Shown here: piece after piece, positions 20,787-28,284 of the stretch
Layout: each line of letters begins with the position of its first letter
How positions within the stretch are numbered: position 1 is the stretch's first letter
Source of the DNA: Trueperaceae bacterium
Lineage (GTDB): Bacteria > Deinococcota > Deinococci > Deinococcales > Trueperaceae
Reading direction: 5' to 3'
Assembly: GCA_023954415.1 (NCBI GenBank)
Contig: JAMLIB010000006.1
Span: 1 to 64,000 of the forward strand
Length of the DNA: 64,000 nucleotides
The notes under the pieces: generated by a model
Seen by the model: the letters and a program-made list of their open reading frames with translations, nothing else
The model's database searches: none
What the model was told of the DNA's origin: nothing
Translations under genes and position numbers: made by a program

Positions 20787-23102
20787 ATGGGCCCCGAGAA
20801 CGCCGCCTCCGAGCAAGCCGACGACGCACCGGGCTCACTAGCCTCGGCCGGCGGCCACAGGGGCGGTAGCGCCGCGCCGGCTGAGGAGCCAGAGCGAAGC
20901 AGGACGGTCGGACCGACCGTGCCCAAGAGCCTCCTGAACGCCACGAGCTACCTGTCCAAGCCGGACGCCGCCAAGCTGGCCGAGGCGTACGCGTTCGCCG
21001 AGGAGCACCACCGCGGCATGCTGCGGCGCTCGGGTGAGCCGTTCATCAACCACCCCGTCGCCGTCACGGAGATCCTCGCCGAGATGAACCTCGACATCAG
21101 CGCCCTGATGGCCGGGCTTCTGCACGACACGGTCGAGGACACGAGCGCCACCTTCGAGGCGATCGAGGAGCGGTTCGGGGAGACGGTCAGGCGCATCGTC
21201 GAGGGCGAGACGAAGATCAGCAAGCTCGCCGTGCGCGTGTACGAGAACGAGCAGGCCGAGAACCTGCGGCAGATGCTCCTCGCGATGACGAGCGACGTGC
21301 GCATCATCCTCGTCAAGCTCGCCGACCGGCTGCACAACATGCGGACGCTGCGCTTCATGCCGCCGCACAAGCAGCTCTCGATCAGCGAGGAGACCATCGA
21401 GATCTTCGCGCCGCTCGCGAACCGCCTCGGCATCAACCACATCAAGAACGAGCTGGAGGACATCGCCTTCCGCTACCTCGAGCCCGAGCGCTACTTGCAA
21501 CTGCAGCGGCAGGTGCGCATGCGCCAGTCCGAGCGCGAGGCGTACGTCAAGAAGAGCATCAAGCTCCTCGAGGAGCGCCTGCGGCAGGAGGGCCTCAAGT
21601 TCGAGCTCTCCGGCCGCAGCAAGCACCTGTACAGCATCCACCGCAAGATGCTCCGCGACCACCGCAACCTGGACCAGATCTTCGACCTCATGGCCATCCG
21701 GGCCGTGCTCGACCCGGGCGAGGGCGACCAGGCGCTGCCCAACGAGGAGGCCGAGAAGGCCGTGTGCTACCGGGCCCTCGGCATCGTCCACTCGCTCTGG
21801 ACGCCCATCCCCGGGCGCTTCAAGGACTACGTCGCGGTGCCGAAGCCCAACGGCTACCAGAGCCTCCACACGACGGTGATCGGCCTCCTGGGCCAGCCCA
21901 TCGAGGTCCAGATCCGCACGCGGCACATGCACGAGGTGGCCGAGTTCGGGGTGGCGGCGCACTGGGCTTACAAGGAGGGAGTGGAGGAGACCGCCGAGAT
22001 CCAGAAGCGCCTCGACTGGATGAAGCAGCTCCTCGAGGTCGACACGAGCTCCGAGGACGCCGACGCGTTCGTCGACGCCGTGAAGACCGACCTCCTCAGC
22101 GAGCGCGTGCTCGTCTTCACCCCGGCGGGCGACGTGGTTAACCTACCGCGCGGCTCCACGCCCATCGACTTCGCGTACCACGTGCACACGGAGATCGGGC
22201 ACCGGTGCATCGGGGCGCGCGTGAACGGCGAGATCGTGCCGCTCAACCACGAGCTCGCCACCGGCGACCGTGTGGAGGTCCTCACCAACCGCTCCAGCCA
22301 GTACGGGCCGAGCCAGGACTGGCTCAACATCGTAGTGACGCGCGGGGCCAAGCAGAAGATCAAGCACTACTTCCGCGCGCAGGCGCGCACCATGCAGCTC
22401 GACAGCGGCAGGCGCTCGCTGGAGCGTGCGCTGCGGCGGCGCAGCCTGCCGGTGGCGAAGCTGACGTCGCGCGCCAAGCTCGAGGAGGTCGCCAAGCAGC
22501 TCATCAACGCCGAGAGCGTCGACGAGCTCCTCCTGGCGATAGACGCCAGCCGCGTGTCGGCCAAGGCCGTCGTCGAGGCGCTCGTGCCAGACCTCGTGAA
22601 GGAGCGCCGCCCCTCGCCCGCCGCCGAGGCGCCGAAGAAGAGCGTGAGCGGCGTGTACGTGGACGGGCTGGACGCCCCGGCCAACCTGGCGCGCTGCTGC
22701 AGCCCGGTGCGGGGCGACGACGTGATCGGCTACATCACGCGCGGCCGCGGCATCAGCGTGCACCGTGTGGACTGCCCGAACGTCAAGCACCTGATGCTCA
22801 CGGAGCAGGACCGCTTCGTGCAGGTGACGTGGGACGCGCCGGCGGGCGAGGTCTTCGCCGTTGATTTCGAGGTGCTAGGCATCGACCGCCCCGGCCTCCT
22901 CAAGGACGTGCTCGACGTGATCAGCGGCATGAACAAGAGCGCCAGCCGCGTGGCGGCCGACGTGCAGGGCGCCATGCGCGCGCGCATCATGTTCCGCGTG
23001 GACGTGAAGGACCAGGCCGAGATCGAGTTCATCAAGGAGAGCGTGGGGCGGATCGCGGACGTGACGCGCGTCTACCGGAGCCGGCCCGGGCTGAAAGCCT
23101 GA
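20787..23102 (+). CDS. rel: RelA/SpoT bifunctional (p)ppGpp synthetase/hydrolase
   Basis: Makes and degrades the stringent-response alarmone. From the ATG at 20787 the product is 771 residues. Domains in order: HD hydrolase (HDTVED near residue 108), synthetase (IFDLMAIRAVL near 290, KDYVAVPKPNGYQSLHTTV near 345), TGS (VFTPAGDVVNLPRGSTPIDFAYHVH, ~440-500), a conserved CC region (LARCCSPVRGDDVIGY, ~635), and a C-terminal ACT domain (~690-765). Both active sites look intact. A TAACCT box lies 10 nt before this ATG; an in-frame GTG at 20754 would add a non-conserved Ala/Glu-rich tail. Transcribed separately from the Lpt-like operon or by read-through. Confidence 0.95.
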   Translation: MGPENAASEQADDAPGSLASAGGHRGGSAAPAEEPERSRTVGPTVPKSLLNATSYLSKPDAAKLAEAYAFAEEHHRGMLRRSGEPFINHPVAVTEILAEMNLDISALMAGLLHDTVEDTSATFEAIEERFGETVRRIVEGETKISKLAVRVYENEQAENLRQMLLAMTSDVRIILVKLADRLHNMRTLRFMPPHKQLSISEETIEIFAPLANRLGINHIKNELEDIAFRYLEPERYLQLQRQVRMRQSEREAYVKKSIKLLEERLRQEGLKFELSGRSKHLYSIHRKMLRDHRNLDQIFDLMAIRAVLDPGEGDQALPNEEAEKAVCYRALGIVHSLWTPIPGRFKDYVAVPKPNGYQSLHTTVIGLLGQPIEVQIRTRHMHEVAEFGVAAHWAYKEGVEETAEIQKRLDWMKQLLEVDTSSEDADAFVDAVKTDLLSERVLVFTPAGDVVNLPRGSTPIDFAYHVHTEIGHRCIGARVNGEIVPLNHELATGDRVEVLTNRSSQYGPSQDWLNIVVTRGAKQKIKHYFRAQARTMQLDSGRRSLERALRRRSLPVAKLTSRAKLEEVAKQLINAESVDELLLAIDASRVSAKAVVEALVPDLVKERRPSPAAEAPKKSVSGVYVDGLDAPANLARCCSPVRGDDVIGYITRGRGISVHRVDCPNVKHLMLTEQDRFVQVTWDAPAGEVFAVDFEVLGIDRPGLLKDVLDVISGMNKSASRVAADVQGAMRARIMFRVDVKDQAEIEFIKESVGRIADVTRVYRSRPGLKA

Positions 23103-23132
23103 GGGCGGCCAACGCCGAGGTGCCTCAATACT

Positions 23133-23381
23133 TCAGAACCGGTCCTCCCGCGACTCCTCGAGAATCGCTTCGGTGCTTGGCGACGACTTTCCGGTGCCAT
23201 GGCGCTTCCTCAAGTCAGCGAGCCTATCGACCCAACGGGCCATGCCGCCAGCCTCTGGGCTGGGCCCGGCGGCTACCAACCGCGCCTTGACGCGCCCGCG
23301 GACGGTGATGAGGACCTCCTGCCCGTAGACCCGGACCGCGGCAGCTCCGAGGGGGATGTAGCAGTCGGCCTCTCGGCTCAC
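23133..23381 (-). CDS. Orphan Phd/VapB-like antitoxin
   Basis: An 82-residue protein from a GTG start, with the Phd/VapB-like core EVLITVRGRVKARLVAA (residues ~22-38) and a typical antitoxin tail ending EESREDRF. Such proteins bind their operator through the N-terminus and neutralise a PIN toxin through the tail. The expected toxin gene should follow on the minus strand, but rel ends only 30 bp away, so the antitoxin is orphaned. Its first codons fall in a 59-bp block repeated at the vapB-vapC junction 1.4 kb away, implying a recombination joint. Confidence 0.6.
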   Translation of the reverse strand: MSREADCYIPLGAAAVRVYGQEVLITVRGRVKARLVAAGPSPEAGGMARWVDRLADLRKRHGTGKSSPSTEAILEESREDRF

Positions 23382-23425
23382 CTGCCGCTTGCCCGTTCAA
23401 CAGGCGCGGTCGTCATCGCCGATGA
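23367..23425. repeat. 59-bp repeat, copy A (TA gene junction)
   Basis: Aligns without gaps to 24825-24883 in the same orientation, with 48 of 59 positions identical by hand count. In copy B it spans the end of vapB and the start of vapC. Here it spans the end of hepT and the start of the orphan antitoxin, giving hepT a C-terminus (GDDDRAC) like that of VapB (GDDDRVG). Confidence 0.7.
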
Positions 23426-23849
23426 GGCCGCCCTGTTCCAGCGGCGCTAGGACGGCATCGCCGAAGCGCCTGAGGTCCTGTACCCGATTCTGCAGGGTCT
23501 GGAACACTATGTCCAAATCGATGGTCGCGTAGTCGTGAACGAGGATGTTGCGGAAGCCCACCATTCCGGCGAGGTGGCGGTTGTCCTCGCTGGTGAGCCA
23601 GCCGTTCTCCATCAAGATATCCATGACTTCGCGCCCAAACAGGGGTTCGCGGTAGCCGGACGCTGAGATGATATGCGACCCGATGTCGAGGCATGCCTCG
23701 ATCGCCAAGTGCAGTGTCCGTTCAACGAACCGGCGCATGACCTTGTTCTCCTCGAACTCCGCGAAGCTAATCGCCTGGACTGCCTCCAAGTCGCTTATGT
23801 AGCCTTCTAGCAGCTTCAACCGTTCTAGTACTAGCGCCCTGTCGACCAT
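23397..23849 (-). CDS. hepT: HepT-family (DUF86) RNase toxin
   Basis: A 150-residue helical protein with the HEPN active-site motif RNILVH (R100, N101, H105) followed by DY. HepT toxins are ribonucleases held in check by a minimal nucleotidyltransferase, which AMPylates the tyrosine near this motif. The partner nucleotidyltransferase is directly upstream and overlaps by about 80 bp. The last residues appear borrowed from a VapB gene through the repeat at 23367-23425. The ATG at 23849 is chosen because similarity begins there. The active site appears intact. Confidence 0.88.
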   Translation of the reverse strand: MVDRALVLERLKLLEGYISDLEAVQAISFAEFEENKVMRRFVERTLHLAIEACLDIGSHIISASGYREPLFGREVMDILMENGWLTSEDNRHLAGMVGFRNILVHDYATIDLDIVFQTLQNRVQDLRRFGDAVLAPLEQGGLIGDDDRAC

Positions 23850-24294
23850 CCGATCCCTCCCCTCGACGCAGACGTTCCAGCCTCGCGGCCAGATAGCGCT
23901 GCTGGTACGGAAGCATGTCGAAGTAAGCGCGCCTCGCAGCCACCTCGAACGCGATGCGGGCCGGGTCACCTCTCCCCTTCAGGACTACCTTGTTGAATAG
24001 GACGTGATGGTTGAAGGTCGGCGAAGTGAGATCGAGGTCGACGATGTCGATTGGTACACGTAGTAGCTTCTCGAGCTGTAGGGCTAGTTCTATCCGGCGC
24101 TCCAGGCGCCTGGGCCCATCCGTGGCCGCGATGAACACGATGCCGATGTCGATGTCGCTGCTCCTCCACCGCTCGTTCCTCGTGGCCGAGCCAAACAGAT
24201 ACGCCACGGCCACGTCGTCCTGTTCCGCGAAGTACCGCTCAAGCGCCTTCACGGTATGGGTGACGGCTTGGGCAAGCATCGTGGCAGGGCTCAT
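23767..24294 (-). CDS. mntA: MNT-type minimal nucleotidyltransferase antitoxin
   Basis: A 175-residue protein with the nucleotidyltransferase signature GSATRNERWRSSDIDIGIVF (GS at 35-36, Asp at 47 and 49) and a third acid in VDLD. Known members AMPylate and silence HepT toxins. About 30 C-terminal residues overlap the hepT start in a different frame; most family members end near the hepT start, so the long tail may result from lost stop codon or a small frameshift. A TACCAT box ends 9 nt before the ATG at 24294; ATGs at 24279 and 24345 are alternatives. Confidence 0.85.
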   Translation of the reverse strand: MSPATMLAQAVTHTVKALERYFAEQDDVAVAYLFGSATRNERWRSSDIDIGIVFIAATDGPRRLERRIELALQLEKLLRVPIDIVDLDLTSPTFNHHVLFNKVVLKGRGDPARIAFEVAARRAYFDMLPYQQRYLAARLERLRRGEGSDGRQGASTRTVEAARRLHKRLGGSPGD

Positions 24295-24441
24295 CGTGTG
24301 GTCATGGTACTCCAGCCAACAGCGTCCCCAACGCCTGCGGCTCACCTGCTAGGTCCGACGCGTAGCTGCTGGCACCTTAGCGTCAGCGGTGTCGCCGAGG
24401 TGCGCGTGCGTCGGTCTGTCTCTCAACCACCCGTTGCCAGT

Positions 24442-24858
24442 TCAGACGGCCACGACACGCACCCGGCCCTCCAGGCCGAGGAAGTCCGGTCCGTTGCGCG
24501 TGTATAGCGGCAGGTCGTGTGCCGCGGCCGTGGCCGCGATCATCAGATCGAGCCGCCTAGCCCGGGGAAGACGTCCGGAAGCGACGACGAGGCCCACGAG
24601 AGACCCGTAGATCCGAGCCTCGGCCGCTCCGAAGGGGATCACCGAAGGGATCGCTGACTCGAGCTCCTGCAGCCGCTCCAGACGGAGCGCCCGCGTGCCG
24701 GGGTCGTCCGTGAGATGGGGACCTTGCGAGAGCTCCGCCAAGGTGATCGAGGAGATGGACGCCCTACGGGGAAGAGCGCCTTCTGGGATCACGGAATAGT
24801 CGATCACGACCGATGTATCTAGTAGGCCCTTCGGCTCACCTGCCGGTGGCCTGTTCAT
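24442..24858 (-). CDS. vapC: VapC PIN-domain RNase toxin
   Basis: A 138-residue PIN-domain protein. Acidic active-site residues are visible: D14 in LLDTSVVID, E42 in LAELS, Asp in RRLDLMIAATA near residue 104, and Asp of NGPDF. VapC toxins cleave tRNA or rRNA using Mg2+. The start overlaps the vapB stop by 4 bp (ATGA), the standard antitoxin-first order. It appears intact and functional. Confidence 0.9.
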   Translation of the reverse strand: MNRPPAGEPKGLLDTSVVIDYSVIPEGALPRRASISSITLAELSQGPHLTDDPGTRALRLERLQELESAIPSVIPFGAAEARIYGSLVGLVVASGRLPRARRLDLMIAATAAAHDLPLYTRNGPDFLGLEGRVRVVAV

Positions 24859-24883
24859 CCAACGCGATCGTCATCGCCGAAGA
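24825..24883. repeat. 59-bp repeat, copy B (vapB-vapC junction)
   Basis: Counterpart of 23367-23425 (48/59 identical). It covers the last codons of vapB and the first eleven codons of vapC, so this copy is in its natural place and copy A is the likely product of recombination. Confidence 0.7.
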
Positions 24884-25103
24884 ACTGGTCTGCTTCACGG
24901 CGCATCTGCGCAAGGTCGCCGGCCGGGAACCGGGCGAGGCGTCGCCTCAGCTCGATCGTCGATACGAACGTGTCAACTGGTGGTGGACGCAACTCAGCGA
25001 CCTCGACGCCACGCCTGGTGATGCGGAAGGTCTCCCCGCGCTCCACCTCGTCCATCACCGCGGCGTTCTGGTTCCGCAGTTCGCGTTGGCTTATCCGTCG
25101 CAT
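24855..25103 (-). CDS. vapB: VapB/Phd-family antitoxin
   Basis: An 82-residue Phd/YefM-type antitoxin with the DNA-binding N-terminus MRRISQRELRNQNAAVMDEVERGETFRITRRG and an acidic tail that would wrap the VapC toxin. The ATG at 25103 is chosen because it starts the conserved domain and a TACGCT box ends 6 nt upstream. Autorepression is likely through the perfect palindrome at 25123-25139. Confidence 0.9.
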   Translation of the reverse strand: MRRISQRELRNQNAAVMDEVERGETFRITRRGVEVAELRPPPVDTFVSTIELRRRLARFPAGDLAQMRREADQFFGDDDRVG

Positions 25104-25109
25104 ACGACT

Positions 25110-25139
25110 AGCGTAGCACACCGTAGCACCAGGTGCTAC
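25110..25139 (-). promoter_or_regulatory. vapBC promoter and palindromic operator
   Basis: On the minus strand TACGCT (25110-25115) ends 6 nt before the vapB ATG. Just upstream is GTAGCACC-A-GGTGCTAC (25123-25139), a perfect 8+1+8 palindrome, and a further half site GTAGCACA (25113-25120) overlaps the -10 box. This is the expected layout for repression by VapB or VapBC. Confidence 0.75.
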
Positions 25140-25177
25140 AGATGATCTCGTGTTACCCTGGCAAGACCGTCCCATGC

Positions 25178-25699
25178 CTACGTCCCACTCTCAGCGTCCG
25201 GCGTATCCACCCATGCCGGCTTGGCGACCACCGCTTGACCGTACCCGTCCTTCGGCGTGAACACGACCTGCACGTGGTAGCCGTAGGCGGAAGCGGCGCG
25301 CAGGATGGTGTCCAGTCGCAGGTTGGCGCTCGGCTGCTCGATCTGGTGCGCGCGGGCGCGGCTGATGCCCTGGGCCTCGGCCGCGTCGCTCAGGCTGAAC
25401 TCGTGCCGTTCGCGCATGGTGCGTAGCGCTTCGCCGATGGAGTCTTCCAAGAAGTCAACCAAAACATCGTCCCAGAACTCCTGGAAGCTGGCGTAGGCGA
25501 TCGCCCCTTCGGCCGGCAGTTCCCGGTTGATGATGCCGGTTTCGACCTCTTCCGAGGTGAACATGGCATTGACTTCGTTGATCACCGCTAGCGTCTCGGC
25601 ATCGTAATCGTAATCGTCGTCGTTGTCTTCTCGGGGCTCAGGAGCGTCGGCGTGCTGAGGGAGGCCGCCCGAGGTGCGTTCATCCCATTTCAGACTCAT
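25178..25699 (-). CDS. Xre-family HTH antitoxin of RelE-type pair
   Basis: A 173-residue protein with a helix-turn-helix domain at about residues 85-145 (LRTMRERHEFSLSDAAEAQGISRARAHQIE). The N-terminal 80 residues are acidic, including a run of Asp/Tyr (residues ~26-34). The toxin gene lies directly upstream and overlaps its start by 4 bp: the toxin-first HigBA-like order. Because the toxin is frameshifted, this gene may now act only as a regulator or be a relic. Confidence 0.8.
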   Translation of the reverse strand: MSLKWDERTSGGLPQHADAPEPREDNDDDYDYDAETLAVINEVNAMFTSEEVETGIINRELPAEGAIAYASFQEFWDDVLVDFLEDSIGEALRTMRERHEFSLSDAAEAQGISRARAHQIEQPSANLRLDTILRAASAYGYHVQVVFTPKDGYGQAVVAKPAWVDTPDAESGT

Positions 25700-25979
25700 T
25701 GCTCATCCTCCGTTCCAAACGAATGGTTGCGCTCAGCAACCAAGGTTCCGGCGGCATAGTCCCGCAACAACCGCTGGGCTTGTCGGAACTTGTCCGAGCT
25801 CGGAGCCGAGCTTCCCGGTGGCTTGATCTCCGCGTTGAATATCACGATGTCATCGACGCTCCAAAACGCCAGATAGACTCGGGCACCGCCTTTATGCCCA
25901 CCTCGCGTAGGTCGCGGTTCACCTGAAGCAGCCCAGGACCGCTTCCCGAATGGCGGACAAAGCGCAATGCAACGCTCAT
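25696..25979 (-). pseudogene. Frameshifted RelE/HigB-like toxin
   Basis: Two overlapping frames together make one toxin-like protein. From the ATG at 25979 one frame gives MSVALRFVRHSGSG and then GLLQVNRDLREVG; the neighbouring frame continues with GGHKGGARVYLAFWSVDDI, then IVIFNAEIKPPG and the C-terminus. The switch falls at about 25893-25905, next to GGGCATAAAGG, consistent with loss of one base. A single open frame exists only with an unrelated N-terminus (from 25995). The shift could be a real inactivation, programmed slippage or a sequencing error. Confidence 0.6.
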
Positions 25980-26014
25980 ATCGGGATGCTTGCAAGCCAG
26001 CGCGCTGCTGTTAA

Positions 26015-26042
26015 GCTATACCTAGACACAAGACAAGGTCAA
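26015..26042 (-). promoter_or_regulatory. Promoter for the RelE-type/Xre pair
   Basis: On the minus strand TTGACC (26037-26042) and TATAGC (26015-26020) are separated by 16 bp, close to the sigma-70 consensus, 36 bp before the toxin ATG. It is one of the few clear -35/-10 promoters in the window. Confidence 0.65.
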
Positions 26043-26355
26043 GTAGGCAGTACCCCAGGGAGCCTCCCTTCTTGTCCGCTCGCGGCACCCGCCACTTCCT
26101 CTTGGCGGGCTCATCGGCGCCGGCCTCGACCGCCCCCTTCCTCTTGCGCACCCGCCGCTTCAACGATCGTGCCGCGCCCGGTGACCGCCTCGACCCCCTT
26201 GCCGCCCGCCTTGGACGCGGCCGTGAGGCCGGCTTCCGTCTCCTGCGGCTACCTGCTCGCGCGAGTTCTGGCGGCAGACGCCTAGGTAGGCCCCCACGAA
26301 CGCTTCGTGCTCGGGGCCGCTGGGAGGTGCGGGTGCGGCTAGAAGCTCGAAGGGT
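26043..26355. other. Intergenic stretch with possible gene remnant
   Basis: No intact gene is supported here. On the minus strand short stretches look protein-like in different frames: EHEAFVGAYLGVCRQNSREQ near 26255-26315, an Ala/Lys/Gly-rich run (AASKAGGKGVEAVTGRG) near 26175-26225, and a basic tail (KRRVRKRKG, KRKWRVPRADKK) near 26070-26160. This suggests a decayed, basic-tailed gene, but I cannot identify it. Confidence 0.25.
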
Positions 26356-26361
26356 TACCAT
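26356..26361 (+). promoter_or_regulatory. -10 box for leaderless phosphatase gene
   Basis: TACCAT ends 7 nt before the ATG at 26369. No Shine-Dalgarno sequence is present. Confidence 0.5.
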
Positions 26362-26368
26362 CCAGCCG

Positions 26369-26896
26369 ATGATGGCCGCGTCCAGGGCGCAACCGCCCGC
26401 CAAACTGGCGATCCTGTTCGTCTGCATGGGCAACATCTGCCGCTCGCCCACCGCGGAGGCGGTCTTCCGAGCCAAGCTGACGGAGGCCGGCCTAGCGGAC
26501 CTGGTAGAGGTCGACTCGGCCGGCACTCACGCCTACCACGTGGGGGACCAGCCCGACCCGCGCTCGGTGGCGGCAGCTGCGCGGCGCGGTTACGACATGC
26601 AGAGTCTGCGCGCCCGCCAGCTGAGCACCTACGACGCCGAGCGCTTCGACTACGTACTGGTCATGGACAAGGGCAACTACAACACCACGCTGCGCGCGCT
26701 GGGCGGGGCGGAGCCCGGTGAGGGGCAGCGGGCGCGGGTGAGGCTGTTCCTGGAGTTCGCACCCGGCGTGCGCGAGGTGGAGGTGCCCGACCCGTATGTG
26801 GGCGGGCCGGAAGGCTTCGAGCACGTGCTCGACCTGATCGAGGCCGCGAGCGACGGGCTGCTGGCCGAGGTACGAGCGAGGCTCGAAGATCGATGA
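26369..26896 (+). CDS. Low-molecular-weight protein tyrosine phosphatase
   Basis: A 175-residue cytosolic phosphatase. The P-loop CMGNICRSP (catalytic Cys about residue 20, Arg six further on) is followed by the general-acid loop DPYVGG near residue 138. These enzymes remove phosphate from phosphotyrosine, often as partners of BY-kinases in exopolysaccharide control, though no kinase is nearby. The frame is open much further upstream, but that part has no homology and a -10 box fits the ATG at 26369. Confidence 0.93.
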   Translation: MMAASRAQPPAKLAILFVCMGNICRSPTAEAVFRAKLTEAGLADLVEVDSAGTHAYHVGDQPDPRSVAAAARRGYDMQSLRARQLSTYDAERFDYVLVMDKGNYNTTLRALGGAEPGEGQRARVRLFLEFAPGVREVEVPDPYVGGPEGFEHVLDLIEAASDGLLAEVRARLEDR

Positions 26897-26915
26897 AGCG
26901 GTGGGGAAGGGGAAA

Positions 26916-27015
26916 GCCCCACCGGTTGCCAACGGCACCTGACGATCACCCCTTAAGGCTGCTTCTTCCGACCTGACCTGGTTCGGGGGTCGCCACCGCG
27001 TTGGGCCGGTGGGGC
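26916..27015 (-). ncRNA. ffs: Signal recognition particle RNA (small 4.5S type)
   Basis: On the minus strand a ~100-nt RNA whose ends pair perfectly (GCCCCACCGG with CCGGTGGGGC). Its apical part has the conserved SRP domain IV loop: CCAGGTCAGGTC, then GGAAGAAGCAGCC, which binds Ffh and the signal peptide. The Alu domain is absent, so this is the short bacterial form. A TTACCAT box at about 27022-27028 may be its -10. Confidence 0.9.
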
Positions 27016-27059
27016 GAAAGGGATGGTAACACGGCGGCGAGGGGGTGGCGCTAGACCGG

Positions 27060-27082
27060 CCGTCCGGGGGTCGACCGGACGG
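27060..27082. repeat. Perfect hairpin CCGTCCGG/CCGGACGG
   Basis: Eight-base perfect arms with a 7-nt loop, between the SRP RNA and the pilin gene. There is no T-tract, so it is not a clear terminator. The rest of 27083-27321 holds the pilA leader, including a second small hairpin near 27235-27253; no other gene is seen. Confidence 0.4.
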
Positions 27083-27321
27083 TTCCGAGCTCCTCATGAG
27101 GGTTGTGGGGTACCTCACAAACGTCGATTTATGGCGTGTGGAGCAGGGTCGTTAGGCCCGAGCCCAGGAGGGCGCCCAGCCAGCTCATGGGAAATGTAAG
27201 AACTGCGTAAGGATGCCTTGCTAGGCTCCTCTCAGCACGGGCAAAGCTCGTGCCGTACTAACCAGGCGGACGGGTCATCATCCATCCATCATCCCGGACG
27301 CCGTATCGGAAGGAGCGCATC

Positions 27322-27702
27322 ATGCGCAACCGTAAGACGCAAGGCTTCACCCTCATCGAGCTGCTGATCGTTATCGCGATCATCGGCATCCTCGCCGCGG
27401 TGCTTATTCCGAACCTACTCAATGCTCGTAATCGTGCGAATGACACCGCCACGACGGCCTTTCAGAGGAATGTTGTGACGTGGCTGGCTGCGGCGGATAC
27501 GGCTGCTACTACGCCCGCTGCCCAGACTGCTCTTCAGGGCATTACGACCTGCACCGATGCATTGCTCGTTGCTGAAGGCGGTGCGGCAGCGTTGCCAAAT
27601 GCGGTCACTAGTTGCGCCATCTCGTACGCTCCTGGTACTAGGCGCTACACGGTTACTGTAGCGTCCAGGGGCGGCGGACCGATTCCTGACCTCCAGTACT
27701 AA
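27322..27702 (+). CDS. pilA: Type IV major pilin
   Basis: A 126-residue prepilin. A short basic leader MRNRKTQG is followed by the prepilin peptidase site G/FTLIELLIVIAIIGILAAV, with Glu5 present. Two cysteines (near residues 73 and 92) probably form the D-region disulfide. It is short and simple like Thermus PilA4, the major fibre subunit needed for twitching and DNA uptake. AAGGAG lies 7 nt before the ATG. It has its own terminator, so it is expressed apart from the pseudopilin operons downstream. Codon use is visibly less GC-rich than neighbours. Confidence 0.92.
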   Translation: MRNRKTQGFTLIELLIVIAIIGILAAVLIPNLLNARNRANDTATTAFQRNVVTWLAAADTAATTPAAQTALQGITTCTDALLVAEGGAAALPNAVTSCAISYAPGTRRYTVTVASRGGGPIPDLQY

Positions 27703-27721
27703 GTAGCGATAGATTTCTCAA

Positions 27722-27755
27722 GCGTCCGCCCCGGTGAGGGGCGGGCGCTTTCTTT
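27722..27755 (+). terminator. Terminator after pilA
   Basis: GCGTCCGCCCC (27722-27732) pairs with GGGGCGGGCGC (27738-27748) around a 5-nt loop and is followed by TTTCTTT: a strong intrinsic terminator. Confidence 0.9.
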
Positions 27756-27905
27756 ATCGCCATACTTAGAGGCATGCGTCATGTGTATCGGAAGCACCTT
27801 GATTCTGATACGCCTACGGCTTACGTTCGTTGCGGGCAGGCGTTGTAAGAGTAGGAAGGCACCGGCAGAAGCGCCGGCAGCGAGCGTTGCAACGATCCCT
27901 GGAGA

Positions 27906-28145
27906 CTAGGTGGGGTCAGTCCCATCATTGCTGAACGCCTCCCCATCGGCGCGCATATCGGCGGGGCTCTCCAACACGCCCACAGCGCCGTCCAGCAACT
28001 GCCGCTTCCAGGCGCTCACCTGGTTAGCGTGCACGCCTCACTCGCAGGCGATCTCGGCGGTGATGCGCTCCTCGGGTGCCGCCTCCAACGCCACTTTCGA
28101 TTTGAAGGCAGGACTATTGCTCCGACGCTTACTTGGCCGAGACAC
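27906..28145 (-). pseudogene. IS3-family OrfA transposase remnant
   Basis: Reading from GTG at 28145 gives an 80-codon frame with the IS3 OrfA helix-turn-helix: SPAFKSKVALEA, then ERITAEIACE, an in-frame TGA, and GVHANQVSAWKRQLLDGA. The element is truncated: there is no OrfB and the frame ends 79 codons after the start. A bulged hairpin (CTCTCAGGAGCC with GGCTCCACCTGAGAG, 28148-28178) lies just upstream and may be part of the IS end. The flanks 27756-27905 and 28179-28284 carry nothing recognisable. Confidence 0.75.
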
Positions 28146-28284
28146 CTCTCTCAGGAGCCTAACGGCTCCACCTGAGAGGGTGGGCAACCATTGGGGACCA
28201 GGGCCAGTTACGGTAGCTCCGGCCGACTATTAACTACCTACAGCGCTAGCGTTCCATCGGAGGCGAAATGCAATGCGTCATTCG

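Noticed and set aside
27083-27321. A sigma-54 promoter for the major pilin
   Set aside because: GG-N10-GC spacing is not satisfied at any plausible position before pilA.
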